Part shown: one piece after another, positions 7,722-15,495 of the stretch
How the letters are laid out: the number at the start of each line of letters is the position of its first letter
Numbering within the stretch: the stretch's first letter is position 1
Assembly (NCBI GenBank): GCA_010909165.1
Contig: VJWM01000375.1
Location: 1 to 28,526 of the forward strand
Direction of reading: 5' to 3'
Origin: Anthoceros angustus
Lineage: Eukaryota > Streptophyta > Anthocerotopsida > Anthocerotales > Anthocerotaceae
DNA: 28,526 nucleotides
Notes under the pieces: generated by a model
Told to the model about the DNA's origin: nothing
Database searches by the model: none
What the model saw: only the letters and a program-made list of their open reading frames with translations
Translations under genes and position numbers: made by a program

Positions 7722-7947
7722 ATGCGGGCGATAGCCGGCGCGATCCTGTTCCTGGCCGCGGCCGTGGCCCTGGCCGGCGGGTGGGTGGCGGAGGCGGTGG
7801 GCAAATCGAACTACGGGTTCGGCATGCTCGGGCTGGTGGCCGGGCTGGTGATGGGCGGGCTGGGCCGGCCGTCCTGCTCAGTGACTACGCCCGCCCCGGA
7901 CGAGGTGAGCAGGCGGTGGGGTCATCCTCGACCGGTTGCACACCTGA
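7722..7947 (+). CDS. Small membrane protein
   Basis: ATG at 7722 with GGAGGGGC upstream. First helix AIAGAILFLAAAVALAGGWV, a short loop with SNYGFG, second helix MLGLVAGLVMGGLG. After a one-base shift near 7870 the sequence AVLLSDYARPGRGEQAVG continues, and a second shift gives VILDRLHT with TGA at 7945-7947. About 75 residues, two transmembrane segments, short cytoplasmic tail. If unshifted the frame would end at 7970. It converges on the gene at 7958-8332. No known function. Confidence 0.55.
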
Positions 7948-7957
7948 CCCGGTTTCG

Positions 7958-8332
7958 CTACGCGGAGTAGACCGTTTTGCAGACGCCGCACTTCGTGATG
8001 CTGCTCAAGTGGGCGTATGTGGTCACAACCCGGATGAGTTTCTTCTGAGCGTCGTAACAGGTGGTGCAGAACGGTCCATCACCGCCAGCCTTCTTGTAGT
8101 ACAACCTGTCCTTGATCTCCACCTCGGGAACCGTGTTAGTGGCCTGCTTCAGTTCTTCCTTCAGCCGTGTGTTCTCCTCGATCAACTCGGCCATCTTCGT
8201 CTTCACCTCGGCTAGTTGCATCTTCAGGTCGGCGGCTACCATTGCCGACTCGGCGTCCTTCTTGGCCTTGGCCAGTTCGTACAGCTTCTTGGCCAGTTCG
8301 ATAGTGCCCGAGATGACTGCGAACGGGTCCAA
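7958..8332 (-). CDS. Coiled-coil / zinc-ribbon protein
   Basis: Unbroken frame, unusual for this window. From the TTG at 8332 it reads (M)DPFAVISGTIELAKKLYELA, a long coiled coil (KMQLAEVKTKMAELIEENTR, LKEELKQA) and a C-terminal zinc ribbon with two CxxC pairs: GPFCTTCYDAQ and TKCGVCKTVYSA. I chose 8332 because MDPF-VISG-ELAKKLYEL is the opening I recall for this widespread small family; an upstream TTG at 8383 adds a tail that does not fit. About 124 residues. Proteins of this layout are common in bacteria and mobile DNA; function not known to me. It lies 57 bp from the tRNA-like repeat B at the edge of the integrase region. Confidence 0.7.
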   Translation of the reverse strand: MDPFAVISGTIELAKKLYELAKAKKDAESAMVAADLKMQLAEVKTKMAELIEENTRLKEELKQATNTVPEVEIKDRLYYKKAGGDGPFCTTCYDAQKKLIRVVTTYAHLSSITKCGVCKTVYSA

Positions 8333-8388
8333 GTGGCGGCCTCTGTAACCCGAGGTGTAACCCAACCTAACACCTCGCCGCAACCCAT

Positions 8389-8410
8389 TACACCCGGAGG
8401 GATTCGAACC
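8389..8410 (-). repeat. tRNA 3'-end-like direct repeat, copy B (possible att site)
   Basis: TACACCCGGAGGGATTCGAACC on the plus strand, 21 of 22 positions equal to 88-108. On the minus strand it is a T-loop plus acceptor-like tail; CTTCGGAACCGAG upstream of it could be a variable arm of a Ser/Leu-type tRNA. No complete tRNA can be folded. The integrase gene starts about 100 bp to the right, which is the normal position of an attachment site. Confidence 0.5.
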
Positions 8411-8483
8411 CCAACCCTCGGTTCCGAAGCTTCATGTTGGTGTCCGAAATGCCTTATTTTCTAGCCTTAGCTCTTCGCTGATA

Positions 8484-8516
8484 TGCACCAAACGGGTATG
8501 ATTCGGGTTTGGTGCA
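8484..8516. repeat. Inverted repeat beside the integrase gene
   Basis: TGCACCAAAC (8484-8493) and GTTTGGTGCA (8507-8516): a perfect 10-bp inverted repeat with a 13-base spacer between the att-like repeat and the integrase coding region. GGTGCA is repeated again at 8522. It could be a recombinase or excisionase arm site, or an operator of the integrase promoter. It lacks a T-run, so a terminator is less likely. Confidence 0.45.
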
Positions 8517-9709
8517 CGAATGGTGCAGGAGTAACAGGTCGGCGCGGCCGGCGAAACCGTGGTGGCGGAGGCAGACCGGGTGGTGGATGGTGAAGATCGG
8601 CGGCAAGCAAGCTGCTCGAAGGGCCGGACGACGAGACCCACCGCGTGCTGGCGGAGGAGAAGTTCGTCGAACTCCGCCGGTTGCACCGCATCACCCGCAA
8701 GCCCCGACCGCCCGCACGGCGGACGTGATCGAGGCGTTCCTGTCGTGGTCGCGGCAGCACCTGTCGGCCGACACCCACCGCGTCCACTTCTACTACTGCC
8801 AGTTGTTCGCCGAACACTGCGGCACTGTCCCCGCCCGCGCCAAGCCGTTCCACGTCACGCGCTGGATCGGCGAGATGATGTCGCCTGAGCGGGTGGAGCG
8901 GGAGATGATCCGACGGGAAGAATTATTGACCAGCGGGAGGGTATCCAAGCGACAGCTCGGCGGGGCACCGAGGATCTGGGGCGCGTCCACGGCGCACAAC
9001 GCCCGCGCCACCGCGTTCCGGGTGTTCGCCTGGGCGAAGGAAGAAGGTGTTGCCGGACAACCCGCTGGCCGGGATGAAGCGGCCGAAGCCGGCCCCGCGG
9101 CAGCGGCGATGACCGACGACGAATTTACCAAGCTGTACGAGAACGCCGGCGGGCTGTTCGCCGACTTCCTGCTCGCCCTGCGGAGACGGGGGGCGCCGAA
9201 GGAGGTGCGCGATCTGCGGTGGGAGCATGTACAGGACGATCGCTGGGTGTTACCCAAACACAAGACGGCCCAGAAGACGAAGAAGGCCCGCGTCGTCATC
9301 CTGACCGACGCGGTGCAGGCGATGATGGGGCGGCTGAAGGGCACACGCACGTGTTCCTGAACACCGAGGAACCCGTGGACGTTGAACTCGGTCCGCCTTC
9401 AGATGAAGCGGCTGCGGAGCGGCTGGGGTTGGCGGGCGACCTGTGCGCGTACCTGTGCCGGCACGGGTTCGGCACGCGGCCATCCTCAACGGCGTGAACC
9501 CGGCGGTGGTGGCCGAGCTGATGGGGCACACCTCGTTGGAGATGGTGGCCAAGGTGTACGTGCACCGGCCGACCAGCACGAACACCTGAAGGCGGCGGTG
9601 GAGAAGATCAACCCGACCGCCACGCCCGCGCCAGCCGCTGAGGGTTCAGCTCGGGGCGGCCCCGGTGAACTCGGCGAAGCAGGGGCCGAAGCCGAAACGG
9701 AAGGGGTGA
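8512..9709 (+). CDS. int: Tyrosine recombinase (phage-type integrase)
   Basis: Site-specific recombinase of about 400 residues that would insert and excise the element at the tRNA-like site. In order: N-terminal PWWRRQTGWWMVKIGGKQ; SAM-like core-binding domain (DVIEAFLSWSRQHLSADTHR, FHVTRWIGEMMSPERVERE); linker region LPDNPLAGMKRPKP; catalytic domain with first Arg in KEVRDLRWEHV, beta-hairpin Lys in LPKHKTAQKTKKARV, LCRHGFGTR, and GHTSLEMVAKVYVH with the Tyr nucleophile. The His usually found three residues before the second catalytic Arg is Tyr here (AYLCRH). Frame shifts lie near 8615-8690, 9050, 9185, 9345, 9420, 9480 and 9570; stop at 9707-9709. The N-terminal start is unclear because AGGAGTAAC precedes a non-start codon; ATG 8587 is the fallback. 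Confidence 0.9.
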
Positions 9710-9714
9710 TGGGG

Positions 9715-9948
9715 TCAGGGCCAATGCGGAGCGAGTCGAGCCAGCGCGGACGTCGGCCTCCCGGGCAGGTACTTTCCGCGTCCGCCCTTCGGGCCGGGAC
9801 GCGGTAGTGCGGCAGTTGGCCGGTGCGGCAGGCGGCGTAGACGGTGGACCGGCTGAGCGAGAAGCGGTCTTCCAGGTCGGACGGGAGAGCATCTCCGCGT
9901 GCGGGTGCGACTTCCTCTTTGCTCGATCTTGGCATCCGTGTCGGTCAT
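9715..9948 (-). CDS. Excisionase-like helix-turn-helix protein
   Basis: ATG at 9948, MTDTDAKIEQRGSRTRT, then after a shift LPSDLEDRFSLSRSTVYAAC, RTGQLPHYRVPA, GRGKYLPG and, in a third frame, EADVRAWLDSLRIG. The pattern (helix, SLSRSTVY recognition helix, GxLPHYRxP wing, GKYL, EADVRAWL) is that of the excisionase/MerR-like HTH_17 domain used by recombination directionality factors. It is convergent with the integrase and six bases from its stop. About 75 residues. Stop at 9715 or, in another frame, slightly further on. It likely sets the direction of recombination; this is an inference from family and position. Confidence 0.7.
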   Translation of the reverse strand: MTDTDAKIEQRGSRTRTRRCSPVRPGRPLLAQPVHRLRRLPHRPTAALPRPGPKGGRGKYLPGRPTSALARLAPHWP

Positions 9949-9973
9949 TCCCCGGCGTGTGGGTGAGTGGGGA

Positions 9974-10523
9974 TTACCCGACGGCGTTCGAACTGCTCGG
10001 TGTGGTGGGAGATCGCATCACATTCAGCAACCGGCGAACGCGCACCCAGTCATGCACAATGCGAACCCCGTCGACCGTAGGCAACTCGTCCTGGGTCAAC
10101 GCATTCGCGAAGCGACCGCATGCTTCCGCCCACTCCTCGGCGGTCTGCCCGAGGGTGGCCGAGATGACCGGCACGAACTCCACGTACTGCTGATAGAGGC
10201 CGGGTACGGCACCCACACGCACTCGTCTTCGCACCGCAGCGGCGGGTCGTCCACCAGAAACACCAGCTCGTTCAACTCGGCGTCGGTGAGCGAACGCGGT
10301 TGCCCTCACCACGCACCCCTTTCCAGATATGGTCGGCGAGTGGCGCGGGCAGGAACGTCATGCCCGCCCCAGCCACGTCGGCATGTCCTGGGCGTGCCAG
10401 TCGTCGTAGCCGAGCTGCGGTAGGGCGTCGGGCGATCCCCAATTCGCGCAGATGCGGGCGGATCTGCCCCAGGACGTGGTCGCACAGGTCGACGTCGAAA
10501 TCGCCGAGTTCGTTCCTCACCAT
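9974..10523 (-). CDS. Hypothetical protein, paralogue of 12047-12741
   Basis: ATG at 10523 (ATG at 10526 alternative) with GGGGA upstream. About 180 residues: VRNELGDFDVDLCDHVLGQI, RPHLRELGIARR, LADHIWKG, then DAELNELVFLVDDPPLRCED, ECVW, GLYQQYVEFVPVISATLG, TAEEWAEACGRFANALTQDE, LPTVDGVRIVHDWVRVRRLL. The gene at 12047-12741 has the same sequence of blocks, including PPLRCEDECVW and QDELP-x10-VHEWLWAVRHLL. The conserved Cys pair in RCEDEC could bind metal. No known family. Shifts lie near 10200, 10290 and 10400; the stop at 9974 is the best guess. Same strand as the AAA+ gene upstream. Confidence 0.65.
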
Positions 10524-10620
10524 CATTCCCCTTCAGGTTCGGTTCCCTCCACCCCTCACCCGTCCTGGTGAGTCATCAGCGGCGGAGGAGGGTTCAGTCG
10601 TAGCGTCACGTCCCGGCCGA

Positions 10621-10685
10621 GCCGAACGTTCGGCCCGGCTGGCAACAACCACGCGTTCTCAGTTTCTCACTGAGAATCTGAGAAC
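10621..10685 (-). terminator. Palindrome cluster at the end of the AAA+ gene
   Basis: GTTCTCAG (10655-10662) pairs with CTGAGAAC (10678-10685), enclosing TTCTCA-C-TGAGAA; the stop codon of the AAA+ gene (10669-10667) lies inside. Further on, GCCGAACGTTCGGC at 10621-10634 is a perfect 14-bp palindrome. Together they look like a terminator or an operator at the 3' end of that gene. Confidence 0.5.
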
Positions 10686-11665
10686 GCCGGCACTTTCAGT
10701 TCGTCCAGCCGGCGGTACAGAGTCGGCTCGCTCTTGCCGGTCCGCTCCTTCCACAGGCGGAACCGCTCCTGCCGGTTCGCGATGACGGCCACCTCGCGGG
10801 CGACGGCCAGTTCCGCCTCCTTCTGCGTCGCCCGCTCGCCGAACGTCTTCACCTCTTCCAGGCTGATCGGCCGCTCCTTCAGGCGGGTGGACACCATGTC
10901 CCGCCAGTGGCACCCGCTCTGGCACTCCCGCCATTGCAGGTAGTCCTTGAAGGCGTTGATCAGCGTCCGCATGTCCATCGCCCGGTTCAGCCCGCGGGCC
11001 TGCTCGACCGGTGGTCGCACACCTCCCGGCACTCGGCCGGGTTCGCCTTCATCTCGCCCGCCCGGAACCCGTCGCCGGACACCTTCCGCATCAGGGCGAT
11101 CAACTCGTTGTCGCTGACGGCGAGTTGCATGTAGGCGATCCGGGTCTTTACCGCGTCCAGTTCGGGGATCTGCGGAACGGGCAGTTGGCGATCATGATGA
11201 TGCCTCGGTTAACACGGACTGGTGCTCCATCTTGTACGTCGTCCAGGTGACCAGCCGCTCCTGCGGCAGCCGCACGTCCTTCCCCTGGCCCCAAAGCGCT
11301 CCGCAGCACCCCCTGGCCGCGCTCTCGTTCAACAGTTGCTCCATGTCTTCCAGCAGGTGCACCGCGTCCGGGTAGGTCTCGCGTTGTACAGCCCGCGGCC
11401 GGTCATCCGGCTGTTGTACAGCAACGGCACCCGCCGGCGGTCCAGCTCCTGCACCACCGAGTAGCTCTTCCCGCACCCGCCGGGGCTGCAGGTAGAAGCC
11501 GGTGGTCAGCCCGTCGGCCACGCTGCCGGTGTAGTCGCGGACCATTGCAGCTTGGCTTCGAGCGTCGCCAGGTGCTTCTGGTCCGCCGCCGTCAGCGACC
11601 GCGGGCTGGTCCGCCGCTCGGTCGGCCGTGCCGACGGGCGATCCGTCCTTTCCATCCAAGGACAT
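10667..11665 (-). CDS. AAA+ / P-loop ATPase of the integrated element
   Basis: About 330 residues, start at 11665 (MSLDGKDGSPVGTADRAADQ). Walker A is PGGCGKSYSVVQELD (seen after a shift near 11485). Then VPLLYNSRMTGRGLYN, a Walker-B-like AVHLLEDMEQLLNE, WTTYKMEHQSV, and in another frame IMIANCPFPQIPELDAVKTR, where the Asn may serve as sensor 1. The C-terminal part (RTLINAFKDYLQWRECQSG, LKERPISLEEVKTFGERATQ, RFRLWKERTGKSEPTLYRRL) is helical and ends in a DNA-binding-like helix. Such ATPases in prim-pol elements are probably replication helicases or loaders; that role is inferred. Shifts lie near 11485, 11390, 11300, 11215, 11160 and 11020. Confidence 0.75.
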
Positions 11666-11777
11666 GTCCGTCCTCCTCGTGTTTGGTGCGGCCCGCCCGG
11701 CTCAACTAACGGAGCGGTGCGACGGCCGCCACGAGCAGTTGGGAACCGGGACCGACCCGGCCTCTGCTCGCAGGCAG

Positions 11778-11873
11778 AAGAGTAACTGAGGGAGGGGAAC
11801 GCGAGCGTTCCCTCGTTCCCGGTTTTGGGAACAGTGGCGATGGGGTGAGTCAGGTAGAAGGGTTGTTACTCTT
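11778..11873. repeat. Nested inverted repeats upstream of the AAA+ gene
   Basis: AAGAGTAAC (11778-11786) pairs with GTTACTCTT (11865-11873). Inside lie GGGAACGC-GA-GCGTTCCC (11795-11812) and GTTCCC-GGTTTT-GGGAAC (11815-11832). The arrangement would fold into a multi-branched RNA or DNA structure. Motifs (GTTACTC, GTTCCC-loop-GGGAAC) recall the ~265 bp repeats at 17433 and 20367. It sits between the stop of 11866-12050 and the AAA+ start, so it could be an operator, attenuator or replication-related structure. Confidence 0.5.
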
Positions 11874-12050
11874 CGGTGGAATAGCGGGCGGGCGTTCTCC
11901 TGGCGAAGCCGTCGTACTCGCCCTCCCGTTCAAGCCAGCGGAGCACCTTTTCGCATCCGTTCTCCGCACCTGAGCCTCACCGATGACGGTTTCGACTTTC
12001 GCCGTCCGACCGTCCGGCATCGCTCGGATCACTCGCCTCAGTTCGTTCAC
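11866..12050 (-). CDS. Small hypothetical protein, coupled to upstream gene
   Basis: GTG at 12050 overlaps the upstream stop (GTGA), indicating translational coupling. NELRRVIRAMPDGRTAKVET, VIGEAQV, then after a shift near 11965 ENGCEKVLRWLEREGEYDGF, ARRTPARYSTEE and TAA at 11868-11866. About 62 residues; helical, charged, with a plausible recognition helix (EKVLRWLEREGEYDGF). Possibly a small DNA-binding partner of the preceding gene. No family recognised. Confidence 0.6.
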
Positions 12051-12741
12051 GGGTCCATGAACCGTTCGCGAGAAAAGCCCATGTATTCGTCGACGACGGC
12101 GGCGGGCACGGGATTCGTGGGGTCGGAGGTGACCGATGGGTATGGGCAGCAAGCGGTTCTCACCCATCGCTGCCAGCAGGTGCCGAACCGCCCACAGCCA
12201 CTCGTGGACGGCGTCCATGCCGCGGGCCAAGGGCAGTTCGTCCTGGCACAGCCGGGCGGTGAAGGCCGCCGACTCGCTCGCCACACCTCGGCGGTAGCCT
12301 GGGACAGCTCACTGCGGATTTCAGGGAGGCACAGCACGTACTGCCGGTACAGGGCCGGGGTGGCACCACACGCACTCGTCCTCGCACCGCAGCGGCGGGT
12401 CGTCGAACAGGCCGGCGAGGAGGAGCAACTCCGCGTCGTTCAGGGGAGAACGGCGGGAGCATGTTCGCGTAGTGGCGGTCCACCAGCAGGGGCAACTCCG
12501 CGTCGTTCAGGGGCAAGCCGTGGCGTTGTAGTCCGCCTTGGCCCACAGGTGGTCAGCGAGGTCCGGGAGGGACGCCCCGGCCCAACCACTCCGGCAACGT
12601 CAGGCGGTGGAACCCGTCGTAGTCGAGTGCCGGCAGGGGCCGCCGGGGCCGTTCCGGGGGTTGGCGGAGGTGGGGCCGGACTTGCGCGAGGACGTGTTCA
12701 CACAAGTCGAGGTCGAATTCGTGCAGGCGTTCTCCGGCCAT
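12047..12741 (-). CDS. Hypothetical protein, paralogue of 9974-10523
   Basis: ATG at 12741. About 230 residues: MAGERLHEFDLDLCEHVLAQ, VRPHLRQPPERPRRPLPALD, YDGFHRLTLPEWLGRG, LADHLWAKADYNA, LNDAELPLL, LNDAELLLLAGLFDDPPLRC, EDECVW, LPEIRSELSQATAEVWRAS, CQDELPLARGMDAVHEWLWA, VRHLLAAMGENRL, NPVPAAVVDEYMGFSRERF, TGA at 12049-12047. Same block order as the gene at 9974-10523, with which it flanks the AAA+ gene. The LNDAEL block is present twice because of a 22-bp direct duplication (12425-12446 and 12492-12513). Function unknown; the paired Cys in RCEDEC are conserved between the copies. Confidence 0.65.
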
Positions 12742-13076
12742 CGCTCACCCCTGTGTGTGATCTGCCCAACCCGAACGGGGTCGTTCTATGAGACCGTTGG
12801 CCGGGCGAGAGGCGGAACGCGCGATGCCTGTTGGGGCGGTACGGCTGTCGGCGGGTGTTGCTCGCGTGCAAGGTGCCTCGGCGGTCACAGCCGCCGCACC
12901 GCGGCACCGATAGAGAGCGAGGCTGCTCGCCGTGACCGGGACACCGCCCCTCCTCAAAAGCGCTTTACTTCTGAAGTGCCCACAGCCGCCCAGGCAGCGA
13001 TGTAAGAACACCGCTCCCTCGGAATGACGCATTCCGGCTTGGCCGGATCGACGGAGGGTTGTGATCACACCTCCCG
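12742..13076. other. Region without a confident gene
   Basis: No supported gene. On the minus strand a frame reads FLHRCLGGCGHFRS and LYRCR-x-CGGCDRRG in two frames, with Cys pairs that could be a zinc ribbon, but no ribosome site or consistent frame supports it. The region probably contains the promoter of the minus-strand operon beginning at 12741. Confidence 0.35.
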
Positions 13077-13401
13077 TCACCGCCGATTCGCCTGGTCGGC
13101 AGCGGACGGCACCAGGGCTTCCCACACCGACCCCATCACCGCTGCTGTTCCGCTCGCGTCATCGAGGCTCCACTCGCTGACGGCGCGGCGTCGCGAACAC
13201 TCTTCGTTGCGGCCTGTCGCAGGGTTCGTCCCGGCGTGTCGAGTGCTCCATCGGTGCTGAGTTCCGTAGGTGGGAACCCTGGAACGTTCGCAATCCTGGG
13301 GCGTGGGGGTACAGTTCGGCGTACCGGGCGACGCACTGCCCGGAACAAGGTGCTCCGGCACCGGACGACCAGTGCGGTATGGCCCTCACCGGGAGGCTCA
13401 C
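13077..13401 (-). CDS. Possible hypothetical protein
   Basis: The last 33 codons look like real protein: VSEWSLDDASGTAAVMGSVW, EALVPSAADQANRR, TGA at 13079-13077, with GC-rich third positions. Upstream the frame changes, with pieces such as VARYAELYPHAPGLRTFQ. No start with a ribosome site is visible, so the 5' limit is arbitrary. No family recognised. From 13402 to 13592 I see nothing further. Confidence 0.3.
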
Positions 13402-13592
13402 CGAAAGATGGAAGGCGAGAGGAGGGCACCGGCGTGCGGAAGGGTGAACCGAGTGTGTGGTACGAAAATGCTCCCGCGATCGGTCGCCCTCGACGCGCTC
13501 CGGTTACGACCATCGGCCGGTCGGCCGGGGTGAACAAGATGGTGTCGACAGGTACAGGCGGTCAGCGACCGCCGCAGTCACAGGAGACGCTC

Positions 13593-14204
13593 ATGACCAC
13601 GACCACGAAGCGGAAACCGACGGCGAAGAGCGAGAGAAGGGCGGAGATGTCGAACGACGCCGAACTGGCGCGGATGGCCGAGCGAATCTCGGCCCATTAC
13701 AAGGGCTACAAGCAGCGGTCCGCAGTCGAACAGATGCAGGTCCACTTCGCCGCCGGGCAGGAGATGGACAGGCTGCCGAACATCATCTTCCGGGAGGATT
13801 GGCTCGACGGAAACCGCCGAGTTGGTTCCCGAACTGCCCGACCGCGAGCACGCCCGATGGCTACTCCGCCTGAGCGCTCTGGATCGGAAGAGCCGGGCGT
13901 TCATTCTCGAACAGACGGCGATCCCGATGAGCAACGGCACCTCACGCTCACCCACTGGGCGTGGGTGTTGGATCACCAGCCGAGGCCCAAAAGGGATTCG
14001 GGGTGGGATCCGAACTCCGCGAGGCTCAGCGGGAGTGGCAACTGCGGAACTCGACTGGCTCCGCCGAGGCGCGTCGGCGGCGGCCATCGAGCACATCGCA
14101 GGGGTGTTGAGGGATGCGGAGGTCCGACAGTATGAAAGTACGAGTCGGAGACGCGGAAGAAGCTGAAGAAGGTCGGGAAACTGATCGAGTCGATCTCGAT
14201 CTAG
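13593..14204 (+). CDS. Hypothetical protein of the element's replication region
   Basis: ATG at 13593 after AGGAGACGCTC. Lys/Arg-rich start MTTTTKRKPTAKSERRAEMS, then NDAELARMAERISAHYKGYK, QMQVHFAAGQEMDRLPNIIF, and after a shift near 13815 LVPELPDREHARWLLRLSAL, DRKSRAFILEQTAIPM. The middle contains further indels; TAELDWLRRGASAAAIEHIA and, in a last frame, SETRKKLKKVGKLIESISI end at TAG 14202-14204. About 200 residues, mainly helical and basic. A UUCG-loop terminator follows at 14231. Lies upstream of the primase-polymerase. Role unknown. Confidence 0.55.
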
Positions 14205-14230
14205 TGGGCTTTCGGGTTGTGACGTCCCCA

Positions 14231-14252
14231 GAGCCGGGCTTCGGCCCGGCTC
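14231..14252 (+). terminator. Hairpin terminator with UUCG tetraloop
   Basis: GAGCCGGGC (14231-14239), loop TTCG, GCCCGGCTC (14244-14252): a perfect 9-bp stem with the especially stable UUCG loop, 26 bases after the stop at 14204. Confidence 0.65.
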
Positions 14253-14319
14253 CCCGCCGTCACCCGCGGCGACCGGCTCGCCGCGAGAGGGTCGCTCGTT
14301 CGCGCCTTCCGTCCGTCCG

Positions 14320-14562
14320 ATGAATCCTGCCTACGGCGGAAGCGACCGTCCTGGGGCGAGTCGAATCGAACGACTGGACACGACCGCCGGCCACACCCCG
14401 AACCACTCCCACCGCCTCAACGCCACACGGCGGACGACCGCCACTTCGGCCACGGCCCCTGAGTCCGCGACGAGCGGCCGTGACGGCGTGACCTCAAAGC
14501 GGAGATATCCGGCTGTCGGCCCCGCCGTTGACGCCGCACCGACGCGAATGAGGATGACATGA
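14320..14562 (+). CDS. Possible small protein overlapping the primase start
   Basis: An intact 80-codon frame (MNPAYGGSDRPGASRIERLD to VDAAPTRMRMT) whose TGA at 14560-14562 overlaps the ATG of the primase gene (ATGA), a pattern seen repeatedly in this window between coupled genes. Third positions are GC-rich. No ribosome site precedes 14320 and the sequence, rich in Thr, Ala and Arg, matches no family, so it may be a chance frame in a leader region. Confidence 0.35.
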   Translation: MNPAYGGSDRPGASRIERLDTTAGHTPNHSHRLNATRRTTATSATAPESATSGRDGVTSKRRYPAVGPAVDAAPTRMRMT

Positions 14563-15495
14563 CCGCCAGTAGCACCACGAACATCCGGCACATGCCCGCA
14601 CGCCGGTCGTTCTGCCGCCCTACGACCACTGGGAGGAGGCCACCGCATACGAACGCCGCGGGTGGTGCGTCCTCCCACTCCGCCCGAACGCCAAGAAGGC
14701 CCAAGTCCGGTGGAAGCCGTACCAGGAAGAACCCCGGCGTCCGAACAGGTCAGCGACTGGTGGAAGCGGTGGCCGGACGCCGGCATCGCCCTCGTCCTGG
14801 GGCCGGTGAGCGGCGTGCTGAGCGTCGACGTGGACGGGCCGGACGCACGCCGAACTGGTGCGGCGGCTCGGCGGCGAGCCGGTCGCCCCAAGATCCTCAC
14901 CGGCAGCGGCCTGCCGTGCCGCTACCAACTCCTGTTCCGACACCCCGCCGGCGTCGCCACGCGGTCGAAGATCACCCCCACCCGCAGTTGGAGTTCCGCG
15001 GAAGGGCGGGTTGAGCGTCCTGCCGCCGAGCGTGCACCCGTCCGGGCGGCGGTACAGGTGGGCGGTGGCCCAGTCGTCCGACGAGTTGGAAGTGCCGACG
15101 CTCCCGTCGAAGATCCTGGACGCGTTGCTCGCCGACGCCGGAGGGCGGGGCGACTATGCGGCAGGGACGGCGCGGCGGTGCCGGTGCTACAGCACCGGCT
15201 GGACGAGAGGCAGAGGCGATGGCGTTCATCGCCGGGCGGCTGACGGCGGTGCGGGCGGGGACAAGGCCACCTACACCGCCGCGTGCTGCTGGTCAAGGAC
15301 TTCGCCCTGTCGGTCGAACAGGCACTTCCGGTGTTGAAGACCTGGAACCGCACTAACTGCCGGCCGGCGTGGGCCGACGGCGAGTTGCTGCACAAGTTGC
15401 GGACGGCGGCCGGGTCGCCCGGCCCGCGGGGCGACTCCTCGACACGTCTCCGGGTCATCAGACAACGACCACCGACTCGCCGGGCGTGTCAATGA
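14559..15495 (+). CDS. Primase-polymerase (prim-pol) domain protein
   Basis: About 310 residues. After MTASSTTNIRH and a shift, TPVVLPPYDHWEEATAYERR, GWCVLPLRPNAKKAQVRWKP; WWKRWPDAGIALVLGPVSG; the metal-binding motif GVLSVDVDGPDA (DxD, motif I); KILTGSGLPCRYQLLFRHP, where prim-pol proteins normally have His in place of this Gln; SVLPPSVHPSGRRYRW (motif III region); then a helical C-terminal part with AMAFIAGRLTAVRAG, VKDFALSVEQALPVLKTWN and WADGELLHKL. Prim-pol enzymes of plasmids and viruses make primers and extend them to start replication. No helicase domain is fused; the AAA+ protein at 10667 could supply it. Stop at 15493-15495 overlaps the next gene. Shifts lie near 14590, 14735, 14845, 14985 and 15150-15290. 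Confidence 0.8.

Noticed and set aside
12698-13050. Minus-strand zinc-ribbon gene
   Set aside because: Cys pairs appear only when two frames are combined, with no start signal and no recognised family.
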